Origin: an uncultured Bacteroidales bacterium
Lineage (GTDB): Bacteria > Bacteroidota > Bacteroidia > Bacteroidales > FEN-979
DNA length: 40,713 bases
Assembly (NCBI GenBank): GCA_903959905.1
Contig: CAJBYO010000092.1
Location: 1 to 40,713, forward strand
Direction: 5' to 3'
Part shown: positions 1 to 8,280 of the stretch, piece by piece
How positions within the stretch are numbered: position 1 is the stretch's first letter
Layout: every line of letters begins with the position of its first letter
Translations under genes and position numbers: made by a program
Notes under the pieces: model-generated
The model's input: only the letters and a program-made list of their open reading frames with translations
Databases searched by the model: none
Told to the model about the DNA's origin: nothing

Positions 1-1
1 G

Positions 2-85
2 CTTGCGAATGCTGATCAAAAGTATCGTGAAAAGAAGATCAAGCACCTTGAAAAATTGCTGGAACAATTAAAAAAGGCTGCGTAA
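2..85 (+). CDS. C-terminal end of an unidentified protein (partial)
   Basis: An open frame enters from the left edge (first full codon at 2) and stops at TAA 83-85, giving 27 residues. They are highly charged and leucine-spaced (HLEKLLEQLKKAA at the end), as in a terminal coiled coil or amphipathic helix. The rest of the gene lies outside the window, so the product cannot be named. It converges on the peptidase gene that follows. Confidence 0.55.
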   Translation, partial: LANADQKYREKKIKHLEKLLEQLKKAA

Positions 86-137
86 TGACTATTTGCAAAC
101 TAAACATAATCAGCAAGTTAAAAACAAGTTATATAGT

Positions 138-230
138 AGGCCCGGAGGGCACTAAGAAACACTAAGATATTCTCCAGTGACTTACACAGACCAGAAATAT
201 CCTTAGTGTTTCGTAGTGCCCTCCGTGCCT
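138..230. terminator. Long imperfect inverted repeat between convergent genes
   Basis: Arms at 138-171 and 196-230 (34 and 35 nt) are near-perfect reverse complements, around a 24-nt loop. Core words are GGAGGGCACTA and TAGTGCCCTCC. It sits between two converging stop codons (85 and 239), so it may act as a bidirectional terminator. It has no clean T-tract, and the wording resembles the other long intergenic inverted repeats in this window, so it may be a dispersed element rather than a plain terminator. Confidence 0.6.
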
Positions 231-238
231 TAGTGGTT

Positions 239-2362
239 CTATTCCTTGAATTTCATTCCAAGGTTATAAAACACAAACGACCAGAGGTCCGTCGTTTCAT
301 CAATCAGCTTTGACGTAGGTTTACCGGCGCCGTGCCCGGCTTTTGTTTCAATACGCACCAGCACGGGGTTGTTGCCTTTTTGCTTAGCCTGCAGTGTGGC
401 CATAAATTTGAATGTATGCGCTGGAACCACCCGGTCATCGTGATCGCCGGTAAATGCAAGTGTTGCCGGATATTGCACCCCCTCTTTCAGGTTGTGCAAC
501 GGCGAATATTTGAAAAGGTAATCAAAATCCTCTCGCGTTTCGCTTGTTCCATAGTCTGTTGCCCAGGCCCAGCCGATGGTAAACTTGTGGTATCGGAGCA
601 TATCCATCACACCCACCTGCGGAATGGCCACCCTGAAAAGTTCAGGATGCTGGGTCATGCAAGCCCCCACGAGCAATCCCCCGTTCGACCCGCCCATGAT
701 CGCCAGCATGTCGGGAGAAGTGTACTTTTCCGAGATAAGGTATTGCGCTGCAGCGATAAAGTCGTCGAAAACATTCTGTTTTCTTTCCTTTGTGCCGGCC
801 TTGTGCCAGTCCTCACCAAACTCCCCGCCACCGCGCAAATTGGCAATGACGTATACACCACCGTTTTCAAGGAACAGCAGCCTGCTCAGGCTGAAATTCG
901 GGGTCAGGCTCACATTGAACCCGCCATAACCGTAGAGCAAAGCAGGGTTCTTCCCATCAAGCGTTATTCCCTTTTTATGAACGATGAACATGGGCACCCG
1001 GGTTTGATCCCTGCCGGTATAAAAAACCTGTTTCACCTCATACTGTTCCGGCTTAAAATCAAGCTCCGGCTGATTATAAACTTCCGACTTGTTTAACGAA
1101 ACATCAAATTTGAAAATCGTCAGCGGGAACGTGAACGAGGTATATCCATAAAATGCGGTATTCTCCGTTTTTTTTTCGCTGAAACCCGAAAGAGTGCCTA
1201 TTCCGGGCAGGCTCATCTCATGGAGCAACTTTCCTTCAAGGCTGTAAAGAAAAGCCTTTGAAGATGCATTATGCATATATTCGGCAACCAGGACATTCCC
1301 GGCGAGGGTAACCGGCCCCAGCACATCATCACATTCGGGAATGACGGTTTGCCAGTTTTCGGGTTCCGGCCTTGACGGATCCATCAGGATCAGTTTCTTT
1401 CTGGGGGCCCTGTTGTTCGTCAGCACAAGCAGCTTGTCACCGATATTGTCGACAACACCATACTCAAATTCAAACCCGGCAGCCAGTTGCCTGAACCCCA
1501 TACCAGGCTTCGTCTGATCCCGGTACCAGATTGAAGTTCCGCTGGTTGATTCCGATTCATAGAGGATTAAAAAGCGTTCATCTTCAGTGACAGATAAGCC
1601 GTAATTCCTCATCGGAAATTTCAGGTTCTGGTAAACCAGCAGGTCATCCATCTGTTTCGTGCCGGCAACATGGAAATATACTTTTTGAAATTCATTCTTT
1701 GTTGAAAGTTCCATCCCTTTTAACGGCGCATCATACCTGCTGTAATAAAAACCATTCTTTTCCCATGAAATTCCGGAAAATTTAACCCATTTTAAAGTAT
1801 CTGGCATAACCCTGCCTGATTCAATCTCCATTACACCAATCTCATTCCAGTCGGATCCACTGCGTGCGAGGCTGTAGGCCAGATATTTCCCATCACGGGA
1901 AACAGAGGTCTCAGAAAGCGCGATCGTTCCATCGCGCGACAGTTTATTCGGGTCCAGCAGCACCTTTGGCTCACCTGTCAATCCTTTTGAACAGTACAGC
2001 ACCGACTGGTTCTGCAAACCGTCGTTTTTAAAGAAAAAATAATAAGGCCCCTCTTTGAACGGGACACCAAACCTGGGGTAATTCCACATCCTGGTAAGAC
2101 GTTCCCGGATTTTCTCACGAAATGGAATGGCCGCCAGGTAGTCATTGGTCAGTTCGTTCTGAGCCCTCACCCAGTCGCCGGTTTCCACTGATGTATCGTT
2201 TTCCAGCCATCGGTAAGGATCCGGAACTTTTGTTCCGAAATAATCATCAACTGTATCTGCCTTCTTCGTCGTGGGATACTTGATCGGTAACTCTTGTTTG
2301 CAGGCGCTCATCATTATAATTGTGACTGTCAGAAATAAAAAGCTCGGTGTTTTCATCTGCAT
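239..2362 (-). CDS. Prolyl oligopeptidase family (S9A) serine peptidase, lipoprotein
   Basis: 707 residues, the usual length for S9A prolyl oligopeptidases, which cleave short proline-containing peptides. The N-terminus is a lipoprotein signal peptide with lipobox MSAC (Cys21), so the enzyme is probably membrane-anchored in the cell envelope. Residues about 25-440 match the beta-propeller part. The C-terminal alpha/beta-hydrolase part has the nucleophile in GGSNGG (Ser559), the acid in GDHDDRVVP (about residues 641-643) and His677 in KAGHGAG. All three catalytic residues are present. ATG at 2356 (MKTPSFLF) is an equally good start, two codons in. The gene is divergent from the next one and converges on the left-edge gene. 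Family assignment is firm; substrate is not known. Confidence 0.95.
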   Translation of the reverse strand: MQMKTPSFLFLTVTIIMMSACKQELPIKYPTTKKADTVDDYFGTKVPDPYRWLENDTSVETGDWVRAQNELTNDYLAAIPFREKIRERLTRMWNYPRFGVPFKEGPYYFFFKNDGLQNQSVLYCSKGLTGEPKVLLDPNKLSRDGTIALSETSVSRDGKYLAYSLARSGSDWNEIGVMEIESGRVMPDTLKWVKFSGISWEKNGFYYSRYDAPLKGMELSTKNEFQKVYFHVAGTKQMDDLLVYQNLKFPMRNYGLSVTEDERFLILYESESTSGTSIWYRDQTKPGMGFRQLAAGFEFEYGVVDNIGDKLLVLTNNRAPRKKLILMDPSRPEPENWQTVIPECDDVLGPVTLAGNVLVAEYMHNASSKAFLYSLEGKLLHEMSLPGIGTLSGFSEKKTENTAFYGYTSFTFPLTIFKFDVSLNKSEVYNQPELDFKPEQYEVKQVFYTGRDQTRVPMFIVHKKGITLDGKNPALLYGYGGFNVSLTPNFSLSRLLFLENGGVYVIANLRGGGEFGEDWHKAGTKERKQNVFDDFIAAAQYLISEKYTSPDMLAIMGGSNGGLLVGACMTQHPELFRVAIPQVGVMDMLRYHKFTIGWAWATDYGTSETREDFDYLFKYSPLHNLKEGVQYPATLAFTGDHDDRVVPAHTFKFMATLQAKQKGNNPVLVRIETKAGHGAGKPTSKLIDETTDLWSFVFYNLGMKFKE

Positions 2363-2464
2363 TGGTTAATAATTCATACTTTTATCCCCCCTTTCACCCG
2401 GCCGGAAAATTTGATGTAAATTTATGGCATTAACGGGTCAGGGTCAACCACAACATTGAAATTA

Positions 2465-3169
2465 ATGGAGAAAAAGACAAAGAGCATCACCGTTACACAA
2501 TTTGATTATATCATCACACCCGATAATGAAGAAGAGGTTGATGAGCATGGCCATCCCAATCATTACACGGAATTTGACCCTGAAGGCAACGCTCTTAGGG
2601 ATGTGAGGTACAACCGTCTGGGCGAGTTTGAAGAGATGTTTGAATACAGCTACGACGCCAAAGGGAACAGGACTCGCGAGGTTTATTATTTGTCGGAAGA
2701 TGAGGTTGCCGAGGAGAAAACCTTTGAGCACGATGAAGAAGGACAGCTTTTACGGGCGTTCAAGCATTACCAGGACGGGTCCCTTGATACGATCAGCTAC
2801 GCGTATGATGAAAAAGGACAGTTAAAATCATGTACAACCACCACCGATGAAGACGAGATTGAACAGGTTGAAACTTTTGAATGGGAAAACGGCGAACTGG
2901 TCGGGCATGTAGTTACAGATGAGAACGGGGATGAGATCCCTGAACCTGAAAACCTGATAAAACCTTCCGAAACAAAAATCACCACCAATGAAAAAGGGTT
3001 GGTTGTTACCGAAGAGGAGGTGAACGAAGAAGGTGATGTCTACATGACCATCAACAGGAGCTACCTTGAAAATGACCTGCCTGACGAGATTGACGTGTTC
3101 ATTGACGGCATGGGCAGGGCTGTCAGCCGCCATTATTTTCTTAAATATGAATATACGTACTTTGAATAA
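2465..3169 (+). CDS. Acidic YD-repeat-like hypothetical protein
   Basis: 234 residues from ATG 2465; a TTG nine bases earlier is the alternative. There is no signal peptide or membrane segment, so it is probably cytoplasmic. It is strongly acidic and made of irregular repeats of about 20-25 residues with the pattern Y-D-x-x-G-x followed by a charged beta strand, for example YSYDAKGNRTRE, YAYDEKGQLKS and TTNEKGLVVTE. This resembles the YD (RHS-like) repeat fold, but without RHS core features or a toxin tip. It lies 17 nt upstream of a lipoprotein gene and is likely co-transcribed with it. Function unknown. Confidence 0.75.
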   Translation: MEKKTKSITVTQFDYIITPDNEEEVDEHGHPNHYTEFDPEGNALRDVRYNRLGEFEEMFEYSYDAKGNRTREVYYLSEDEVAEEKTFEHDEEGQLLRAFKHYQDGSLDTISYAYDEKGQLKSCTTTTDEDEIEQVETFEWENGELVGHVVTDENGDEIPEPENLIKPSETKITTNEKGLVVTEEEVNEEGDVYMTINRSYLENDLPDEIDVFIDGMGRAVSRHYFLKYEYTYFE

Positions 3170-3186
3170 TCAACGTTATAAATTGC

Positions 3187-4173
3187 ATGAAAACCTATCT
3201 CTATATATTTATCAGCATCCTGTTCATTATTCCTTTTGCAGGATGTAAGAAGAAATCATTTGATCCGACCACCAAAAGTCAGCAGGATTTTGTCGGTACC
3301 TGGAAGGGGGGCATTTCCACATTCAAAAACAATAAACTCCTGAAAAGGTACGGAACGGTGGTGATATACCCTGATGCAACCGGCGGAATGCTGTCAGGCA
3401 TCCTGTTCATGAACGGAACAACCGTATTCCATGAATTTCAGTTTGTTGACGGTACATTATACTTCAATGTGGAAAACAACGACCCCGACAATCCATTCTG
3501 CCAGAACTGGAACTTACAGGGTTATTGCGTGTTTACTGCGGATGGCGAAATAAACATCAACATCACCGGGAATGAGTGCGGTGAGGTGGGCAACGAATTC
3601 GTGAACTGGGCAGGTACGGTGCAGGCAGCAACAGTACCGGCTGATTCGGTTCAGTATTATAATTTTGCCAAAACCGGAAACTCCTGGAATTATAAGGTAA
3701 CATTAAAGAACGGCGACACATGCCAGTTTTCAAAAAATGTTGTGCTGGCAAGCCCGAATTACCTGTCTACCGGCACCACTTCGCAAACTTGCGGGTGGCC
3801 TTCACCGAACCTGTCGTTCAAATGGAATGTGACACCTGCAGTTTTTTCAACCCAGGTCGATTCAACCATCAGCAATAAGCCACTTACCTTTAAAATCAAC
3901 GCAAAACAGGGGGTTATATACAGCTCCTATATCAACAATGACACCGTTACAATGACATTGCTTGACACCAACCTCACCATGGTCACCCCTGCCGGAACCT
4001 TTAACTGCATGCGATACAGGTATACTGAACCAGTTTATTCGGGCGCCCTGAGGATCAAAAGAACAGCGTATGTATGGCTGAATAACCGGTATGGCATTAT
4101 CAGGCAGGAGGTGGCGAATCCGGTTGACTCGACGAATGTTCAAACCCAAGTGTTAACAACGAAAGGATTTTAA
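3187..4173 (+). CDS. Hypothetical lipoprotein
   Basis: 328 residues. The N-terminus has a hydrophobic signal segment ending in lipobox FAGC (Cys20) followed by KKK, typical of a Bacteroidota lipoprotein. The mature part is predicted to be beta-rich. It begins with a segment rich in G, W and polar strands (WKGGISTF, GTVVIYPDATGG), and the second half (from about residue 155) contains strands such as WNYKVTL and RTAYVWLNNRYGIIRQE, reminiscent of lipocalin-like or DUF-type periplasmic folds. No catalytic motif was recognised. It directly follows the YD-repeat-like gene (17-nt gap) and converges on the urocanase gene. Confidence 0.8.
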   Translation: MKTYLYIFISILFIIPFAGCKKKSFDPTTKSQQDFVGTWKGGISTFKNNKLLKRYGTVVIYPDATGGMLSGILFMNGTTVFHEFQFVDGTLYFNVENNDPDNPFCQNWNLQGYCVFTADGEININITGNECGEVGNEFVNWAGTVQAATVPADSVQYYNFAKTGNSWNYKVTLKNGDTCQFSKNVVLASPNYLSTGTTSQTCGWPSPNLSFKWNVTPAVFSTQVDSTISNKPLTFKINAKQGVIYSSYINNDTVTMTLLDTNLTMVTPAGTFNCMRYRYTEPVYSGALRIKRTAYVWLNNRYGIIRQEVANPVDSTNVQTQVLTTKGF

Positions 4174-4175
4174 TT

Positions 4176-4307
4176 ATTTACGATTGGAAGATTGAGGGAT
4201 TGCAGATTGAATTGTGAGATTTTCGACTTACGATTGATAGCGCGACTAATCGTACATCGTCAATCCTGAAATTCAATCTGCAATCCCTCATTCATCCAAT
4301 CGTAAAT
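4176..4307. terminator. Long near-perfect inverted repeat between convergent genes
   Basis: Arms at 4176-4213 and 4270-4307 (38 nt each) are reverse complements with only two mismatches, around a 56-nt loop. The arm includes GAGGGATTGCAGATTGAATT. It fills the gap between the lipoprotein stop (4173) and the urocanase stop (4317). The stem is AT-rich and far longer than an ordinary intrinsic terminator, and there is no dedicated T-tract. A bidirectional terminator or a dispersed intergenic element are both possible. Confidence 0.65.
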
Positions 4308-4316
4308 CCCCTTCGT

Positions 4317-6320
4317 CTAAGCAAACAATTCCCCTATAATCCCTTCGTCCACCTTATTAGCAAGCGTCACGCATAACCTCGGTTCTGCTTCCATCGCTCT
4401 TTTGATCGCAAAAACCGCTTCATCGTTGCGTGCCCAGGCGCGGCGGGCAATGCCGTTGTTTACATCCCAGTGAAGCATGGAGCGCAACCGCCGGTCTGCA
4501 TCTGCGGTTCCGTCGAGCATCATGCCAAACCCTCCGTTGATCACCTCACCCCAGCCAACACCACCGCCATTGTGAATGGAGACCCAGGTTGCACCGCGAA
4601 AACTGTCACCAATCACGTTCTGAATGGCCATGTCGGCGGTAAATCCCGACCCATCATAAATATTTGAGGTTTCCCTGTAAGGAGAATCAGTGCCTGACAC
4701 ATCGTGATGGTCGCGTCCGAGCACGATGGGTGCAGATATCCTTCCATCCCGGATGGCTTCATTGAAGGCGGCGGCAATTTTCGTACGCCCCTCGCAGTCG
4801 GCATAAAGAATCCTGGCCTGGGAACCCACTACCAGTTTGTTTTTTCCTGCTTCGCGAATCCAGTGAATATTGTCGCGCATCTGCATCTCCGTTTCTTTCG
4901 GAGAAGTTGCGGCAATCGCTTCAAGAACATCTCCGGCAATTTTATCCGAAATTTCAAGGTCAACAGGGTTTCCGGAGGTACATACCCATCTGAACGGCCC
5001 AAAACCGTAGTCAAAGAAGAGCGGCCCCATGATATCCTGAACATATGACGGGTAAATGAAGCTGCCGTCCTGCTTCATAACATCAGCACCGGCCCGTGAG
5101 GCCTCCAGCAGGAACGCATTGCCGTAATCCCAGAAATACATCCCGTTTTCAGCCATCTTATTGATGGCAGCCACCTGCCGCCTGAGCGATTCCTGAACCC
5201 TGGATTTAAACGCATCAGGATCTTTCACCATCAGTTCGTTGGATTCTTCAAAAGTGAGCCCGGCGGGGTAATAGCCTCCCGACCATGGATTGTGCAGGGA
5301 TGTCTGATCAGAGCCAAGTTCAATCTGCAGGTTATGGTCTGCGAAAAACTCCCACAAGTCAACAACGTTGCCCTGGTATGCCAGTGAAACAGGCTCCCTG
5401 TTGCATACTGCCTGCATCATGCGGCGCAGGAGTTCGTTTAGTTCTGTAAAAACCTCGTCAACCCAGCCCTGCTCATGGCGTTTCTTTACGACCATCGGGT
5501 TAATTTCAGCCACTACGGCAATAGCACCTGCAATGACAGCCGCCTTGGCCTGAGCGCCCGACATGCCGCCTAATCCTGAGGTGACAAATACGGTTCCGCC
5601 AATGCTGTCGGCCGTTACCTTACGGGCGGCGTTTAAAATGGTAATGGTGGTCCCATGAACAATGCCCTGCGGTCCGATGTACATGTAAGAGCCAGCCGTC
5701 ATCTGTCCATATTGCGTCACACCCAGCGCGTTAAAACGCTCCCAGTCATCCGGCCTTGAATAGTTTGGTACCATCATGCCATTGGTAACAACAACACGTG
5801 GGGCATCTTTATGTGAAGGAAAAAGCCCCATCGGGTGCCCTGAATACATTACCAGCGTCTGATCATCTGTCATGTCGGCAAGGTATTTCATGGTTAGCAG
5901 GTACTGGGCCCAGTTTTGAAATACCGCCCCGTTGCCTCCGTAGGTTATAAGCTCATGCGGGTGCTGGGCCACTGCCGGGTCGAGGTTGTTCTGGATCATG
6001 AGCATGATGGCTGCCGCCTGGGTTGACCGACAGGGATATTCATGGATATTCCTGGCGTGCATGGAGTAAACCGGCCTGAACCGGTACATGTAAATACGCC
6101 CAAACGCTTTGAGTTCTGCAGCAAATTCAGGGGCGAGCACCGCATGGTGCTTCGGATCAAAATACCTGAGTGCATTTCGCAGGGCAAGTTTTTTTTCCTC
6201 CGGTGAAAGAATATCCTTGCGGACCGGGGCATGGTTTGCCTTCAGATCATATGGCTGCATAGCGGGTAATTCATCCGGAATACCCTGCAGAATGGCAGAT
6301 TTAAAATCGTTTGTCTCCAT
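4317..6320 (-). CDS. hutU: Urocanate hydratase (urocanase)
   Basis: Catalyses hydration of urocanate to imidazolonepropionate, step two of histidine degradation, using tightly bound NAD+ in the cytoplasm. The start is placed at ATG 6320 (METNDFKSAI); an in-frame ATG 15 codons earlier would add a hydrophobic stretch not expected in this enzyme. The protein has 667 residues, the long type (about 670) rather than the about-555-residue proteobacterial type. Visible landmarks are YGGNGAVFQNWAQY (about 127-140), GLGGMSGAQAKAA (about 249-261, NAD-binding) and FRWVCTSG with Cys447, corresponding to the active-site cysteine segment. No hutH, hutI or formiminotransferase gene is nearby. It lies downstream of the sigma factor gene, separated by a heptamer tandem array. 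Confidence 0.93.
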   Translation of the reverse strand: METNDFKSAILQGIPDELPAMQPYDLKANHAPVRKDILSPEEKKLALRNALRYFDPKHHAVLAPEFAAELKAFGRIYMYRFRPVYSMHARNIHEYPCRSTQAAAIMLMIQNNLDPAVAQHPHELITYGGNGAVFQNWAQYLLTMKYLADMTDDQTLVMYSGHPMGLFPSHKDAPRVVVTNGMMVPNYSRPDDWERFNALGVTQYGQMTAGSYMYIGPQGIVHGTTITILNAARKVTADSIGGTVFVTSGLGGMSGAQAKAAVIAGAIAVVAEINPMVVKKRHEQGWVDEVFTELNELLRRMMQAVCNREPVSLAYQGNVVDLWEFFADHNLQIELGSDQTSLHNPWSGGYYPAGLTFEESNELMVKDPDAFKSRVQESLRRQVAAINKMAENGMYFWDYGNAFLLEASRAGADVMKQDGSFIYPSYVQDIMGPLFFDYGFGPFRWVCTSGNPVDLEISDKIAGDVLEAIAATSPKETEMQMRDNIHWIREAGKNKLVVGSQARILYADCEGRTKIAAAFNEAIRDGRISAPIVLGRDHHDVSGTDSPYRETSNIYDGSGFTADMAIQNVIGDSFRGATWVSIHNGGGVGWGEVINGGFGMMLDGTADADRRLRSMLHWDVNNGIARRAWARNDEAVFAIKRAMEAEPRLCVTLANKVDEGIIGELFA

Positions 6321-6361
6321 GAAAAACAATTGAATATAAAATAAAATTAGTAAAAATCCTA

Positions 6362-6416
6362 TCACCCGTCACCCGTCACCCGTCACCTGTCACCCGTCAC
6401 CTGTCACCCGTCACCT
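6362..6416. repeat. Heptamer tandem array (TCACCYG) x 8
   Basis: Eight consecutive 7-bp units, mostly TCACCCG with interspersed TCACCTG, run to 6416. On the minus strand the array starts inside the stop codon of the sigma factor gene (TAG 6415-6417) and lies in the 94-nt gap before the urocanase start. No coding potential is assigned. Its role is unknown; it may be a slippage-prone spacer or a dispersed intergenic repeat. Confidence 0.85.
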
Positions 6417-7023
6417 AAATCCTCTCCTCCACCGACTTCAATATCTGGAACAAAAACTCCCTTGCCCTGAAAAGCTGGGCTTTGACCGTACCAATGGGAA
6501 GCTTGAGCTCAACAGCAATTTCCTCATACGACCACTCTTTGAAATACCTCAGTTCAATCATGGTACGGTAATGCGGCTTGAGTTTTTCCACCACTTCATG
6601 CATAAGCTGGATCTTCTGCTTTTCAATGATTTTCTCTTCAGGATCAAGTCCGGTGAACGGGATATTCGCAGGGCCATCGAAAGTCTCACCCTCATCATCA
6701 AAAAAGTTATCGGCAAAAAGGATGCGTTTGTTTTTTCGTAAAAAATCAATGCAGTTGTTCGCTGCTATTTTGAACAACCAGGTACTGAACGCATAATCAG
6801 GGGTGTACTGTGCGATTTTCTTGAAAGCCTTGCCAAATGCCTCAATGGTAAGATCCTCAGCATCCGTGGGGTTGCTGGTCATCTTCAGCATCATATAATA
6901 CAGTGTATCACGGTACTTGTTAAGCAGTTCGGCATAGGCATGCTGGTCGCCATGATCCCTGGCCCGCTGTACAAGGGCATAGTCAAGCTGCGCTTTTTCT
7001 GTCAGATGTACCGCTACTTCCAT
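6415..7023 (-). CDS. RNA polymerase sigma factor, ECF (sigma-70 region 2 + region 4)
   Basis: 202 residues, the normal ECF length. Region 2 spans about residues 28-100 (LLNKYRDTLYYMMLKM, then DAEDLTIEAFGKAFKKI and FSTWLFKIAANNCIDFLRK). Region 4 spans about residues 140-198, with the helix-turn-helix in YEEIAVELKLPIGTVKAQLF. It would redirect RNA polymerase to a specific promoter set. No anti-sigma gene is visible on either side. Its ATG lies 10 nt inside the end of the upstream glycosyltransferase gene, so translation of the two is likely coupled. Confidence 0.93.
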   Translation of the reverse strand: MEVAVHLTEKAQLDYALVQRARDHGDQHAYAELLNKYRDTLYYMMLKMTSNPTDAEDLTIEAFGKAFKKIAQYTPDYAFSTWLFKIAANNCIDFLRKNKRILFADNFFDDEGETFDGPANIPFTGLDPEEKIIEKQKIQLMHEVVEKLKPHYRTMIELRYFKEWSYEEIAVELKLPIGTVKAQLFRAREFLFQILKSVEERI

Positions 7024-8147
7024 CGTGCTGGTTTATGAAAAACATTTGAGATCAGAATGCCTGCGTTGAACAGCAGCAACATCACTTCGTAAAAGGGTAA
7101 AAAAGGGACCAGGTCCTTCTCATTCAACTGCTTCATGCACCTGGTAAAAACGATGTACTGTGAGATCAGCCTCAGGACAAACAGCCCGACAACAGGAATA
7201 ACGGACCAGTTCAGGGCCAGGAGAAGGATGAACAATGCATAGAATGCCACAAGGCTGAATGAATAAAGCCCCAGCAACAACTTATGTTTGAATTTATAAA
7301 GGTGGCTTGTGGAAAGGTGTCTTTTCTTCTGGGTTATCCACTCACCAAGGGTCTGCTTCGGGTCCGACATTGTATAGCTGTCGGGATGCACCATAATGGT
7401 GGTGTTTGTGCGGTTTGCCGCACGGTTAATGAACAGGTCGTCATCACCGGAGCGGATACGGTAATGAGATATGAAACCCTGGTTTTTATAGAAAACCTGT
7501 TTCATGTAAGACAGGTTTCTGCCCACCCCCATGTAGGGAATCCCGGCAAGGGCATAAGAAAGATACTGAATGGCAATATGGGTTGTGTCAAACCTGATCA
7601 TTTTATTAAGCAGGCCTTCGCTCCTGAAATACGGACCGAAACCAAGCACGACTTCGGTTTTAGGCCTGAATGCAGACTGCATGTGATGGATCCAGTCTTT
7701 GGATACTGGCTTGCAGTCAGCATCCGTGAGCAATACCAGGTCATATTTTGCTGATTTGATTCCGATGGAAAGTGGGAACTTTTTCCCGGAGAAAAAATTC
7801 AGGTCCTCCATGATGTTGATGGTGGTGAGATGGGGATACTTCTCTTCCAGGCTGGTGAGGAGGTATGAAGTATCATCATCGGAAGAGTGGTTCACCACGA
7901 GCACTTCATACTCCGGGTAGTCCTGTTCAAGGATTGCAGGCAGGGTCTCACAAAGGTGGTGATATTCGTTGTGGGCACAAATTACAACAGTAACACCCCG
8001 TTGACTACCAGTGGATTCCGGGTGCCTGTAACGTCCAAGCCTCCAGAAAATTACCCAGTAGAAAGCCATTTGCGCTACGAAGACGAAGGCAAACAAGCTG
8101 AACAAAATCAGTGGAATTAATTCTCTATTTATCAGAATATCAATCAT
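7014..8147 (-). CDS. Membrane-anchored family 2 glycosyltransferase
   Basis: 377 residues from ATG 8147. A longer frame starts at 8204, but the promoter element at 8172-8179 falls inside that extension, so 8147 is preferred. Layout: one N-terminal membrane segment (about 8-32); a GT-A catalytic domain (about 50-285) with VTVVICAHNE, the metal-binding TDADC, an acidic GDDDLFINRA segment and QKKRHLS, the counterpart of the QxxRW motif of processive enzymes; then two or three C-terminal membrane helices (about 290-365). It probably transfers a nucleotide-activated sugar to an envelope polymer or lipid on the inner membrane; the substrate is not evident. It overlaps the ECF sigma gene by 10 nt. 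Confidence 0.9.
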   Translation of the reverse strand: MIDILINRELIPLILFSLFAFVFVAQMAFYWVIFWRLGRYRHPESTGSQRGVTVVICAHNEYHHLCETLPAILEQDYPEYEVLVVNHSSDDDTSYLLTSLEEKYPHLTTINIMEDLNFFSGKKFPLSIGIKSAKYDLVLLTDADCKPVSKDWIHHMQSAFRPKTEVVLGFGPYFRSEGLLNKMIRFDTTHIAIQYLSYALAGIPYMGVGRNLSYMKQVFYKNQGFISHYRIRSGDDDLFINRAANRTNTTIMVHPDSYTMSDPKQTLGEWITQKKRHLSTSHLYKFKHKLLLGLYSFSLVAFYALFILLLALNWSVIPVVGLFVLRLISQYIVFTRCMKQLNEKDLVPFLPFYEVMLLLFNAGILISNVFHKPARWK

Positions 8148-8171
8148 TAACAATAAAATCACTATCCGGCA

Positions 8172-8179
8172 CAAAGTTA
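8172..8179 (-). promoter_or_regulatory. Bacteroidota -7 promoter element for glycosyltransferase/sigma operon
   Basis: Minus-strand TAACTTTG matches the TAnnTTTG consensus of the Bacteroidota primary sigma factor. It lies 25 nt upstream of ATG 8147. No well-spaced -33 TTG is seen. It supports 8147 as the start. Confidence 0.5.
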
Positions 8180-8245
8180 TCAATTCTGATTTACAAAATC
8201 CCATGTTGTCAATAAATTGAGTGTACAGTTAAAAAAAAGAACACT

Positions 8246-8253
8246 TACCTTTG
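8246..8253 (+). promoter_or_regulatory. Bacteroidota -7 promoter element for tgt
   Basis: TACCTTTG matches TAnnTTTG exactly. Transcription would begin near 8258-8262, which rules out the upstream TTG at 8251 as a start codon and favours the TTG at 8281. No clear -33 element was found. It forms a divergent promoter region with the 8172-8179 element. Confidence 0.6.
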
Positions 8254-8280
8254 CCGCAACTTTTTTCAACCTCCGCTATT

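Noticed and set aside
332..1096. 254-codon plus-strand ORF opposite the prolyl oligopeptidase
   Set aside because: Shadow of a gene with intact catalytic motifs; cysteine- and histidine-rich nonsense composition.
6362..6416. Possible CRISPR-like array (also 9451-9514 and 14609-14689)
   Set aside because: Units are 7-8 bp, directly adjacent, with no spacers and no cas genes nearby. They are simple tandem arrays.
8251..8280. Upstream TTG start giving tgt ten more codons
   Set aside because: The codon overlaps the TACCTTTG -7 element, so it would lie before the transcript start; family length also favours 8281.
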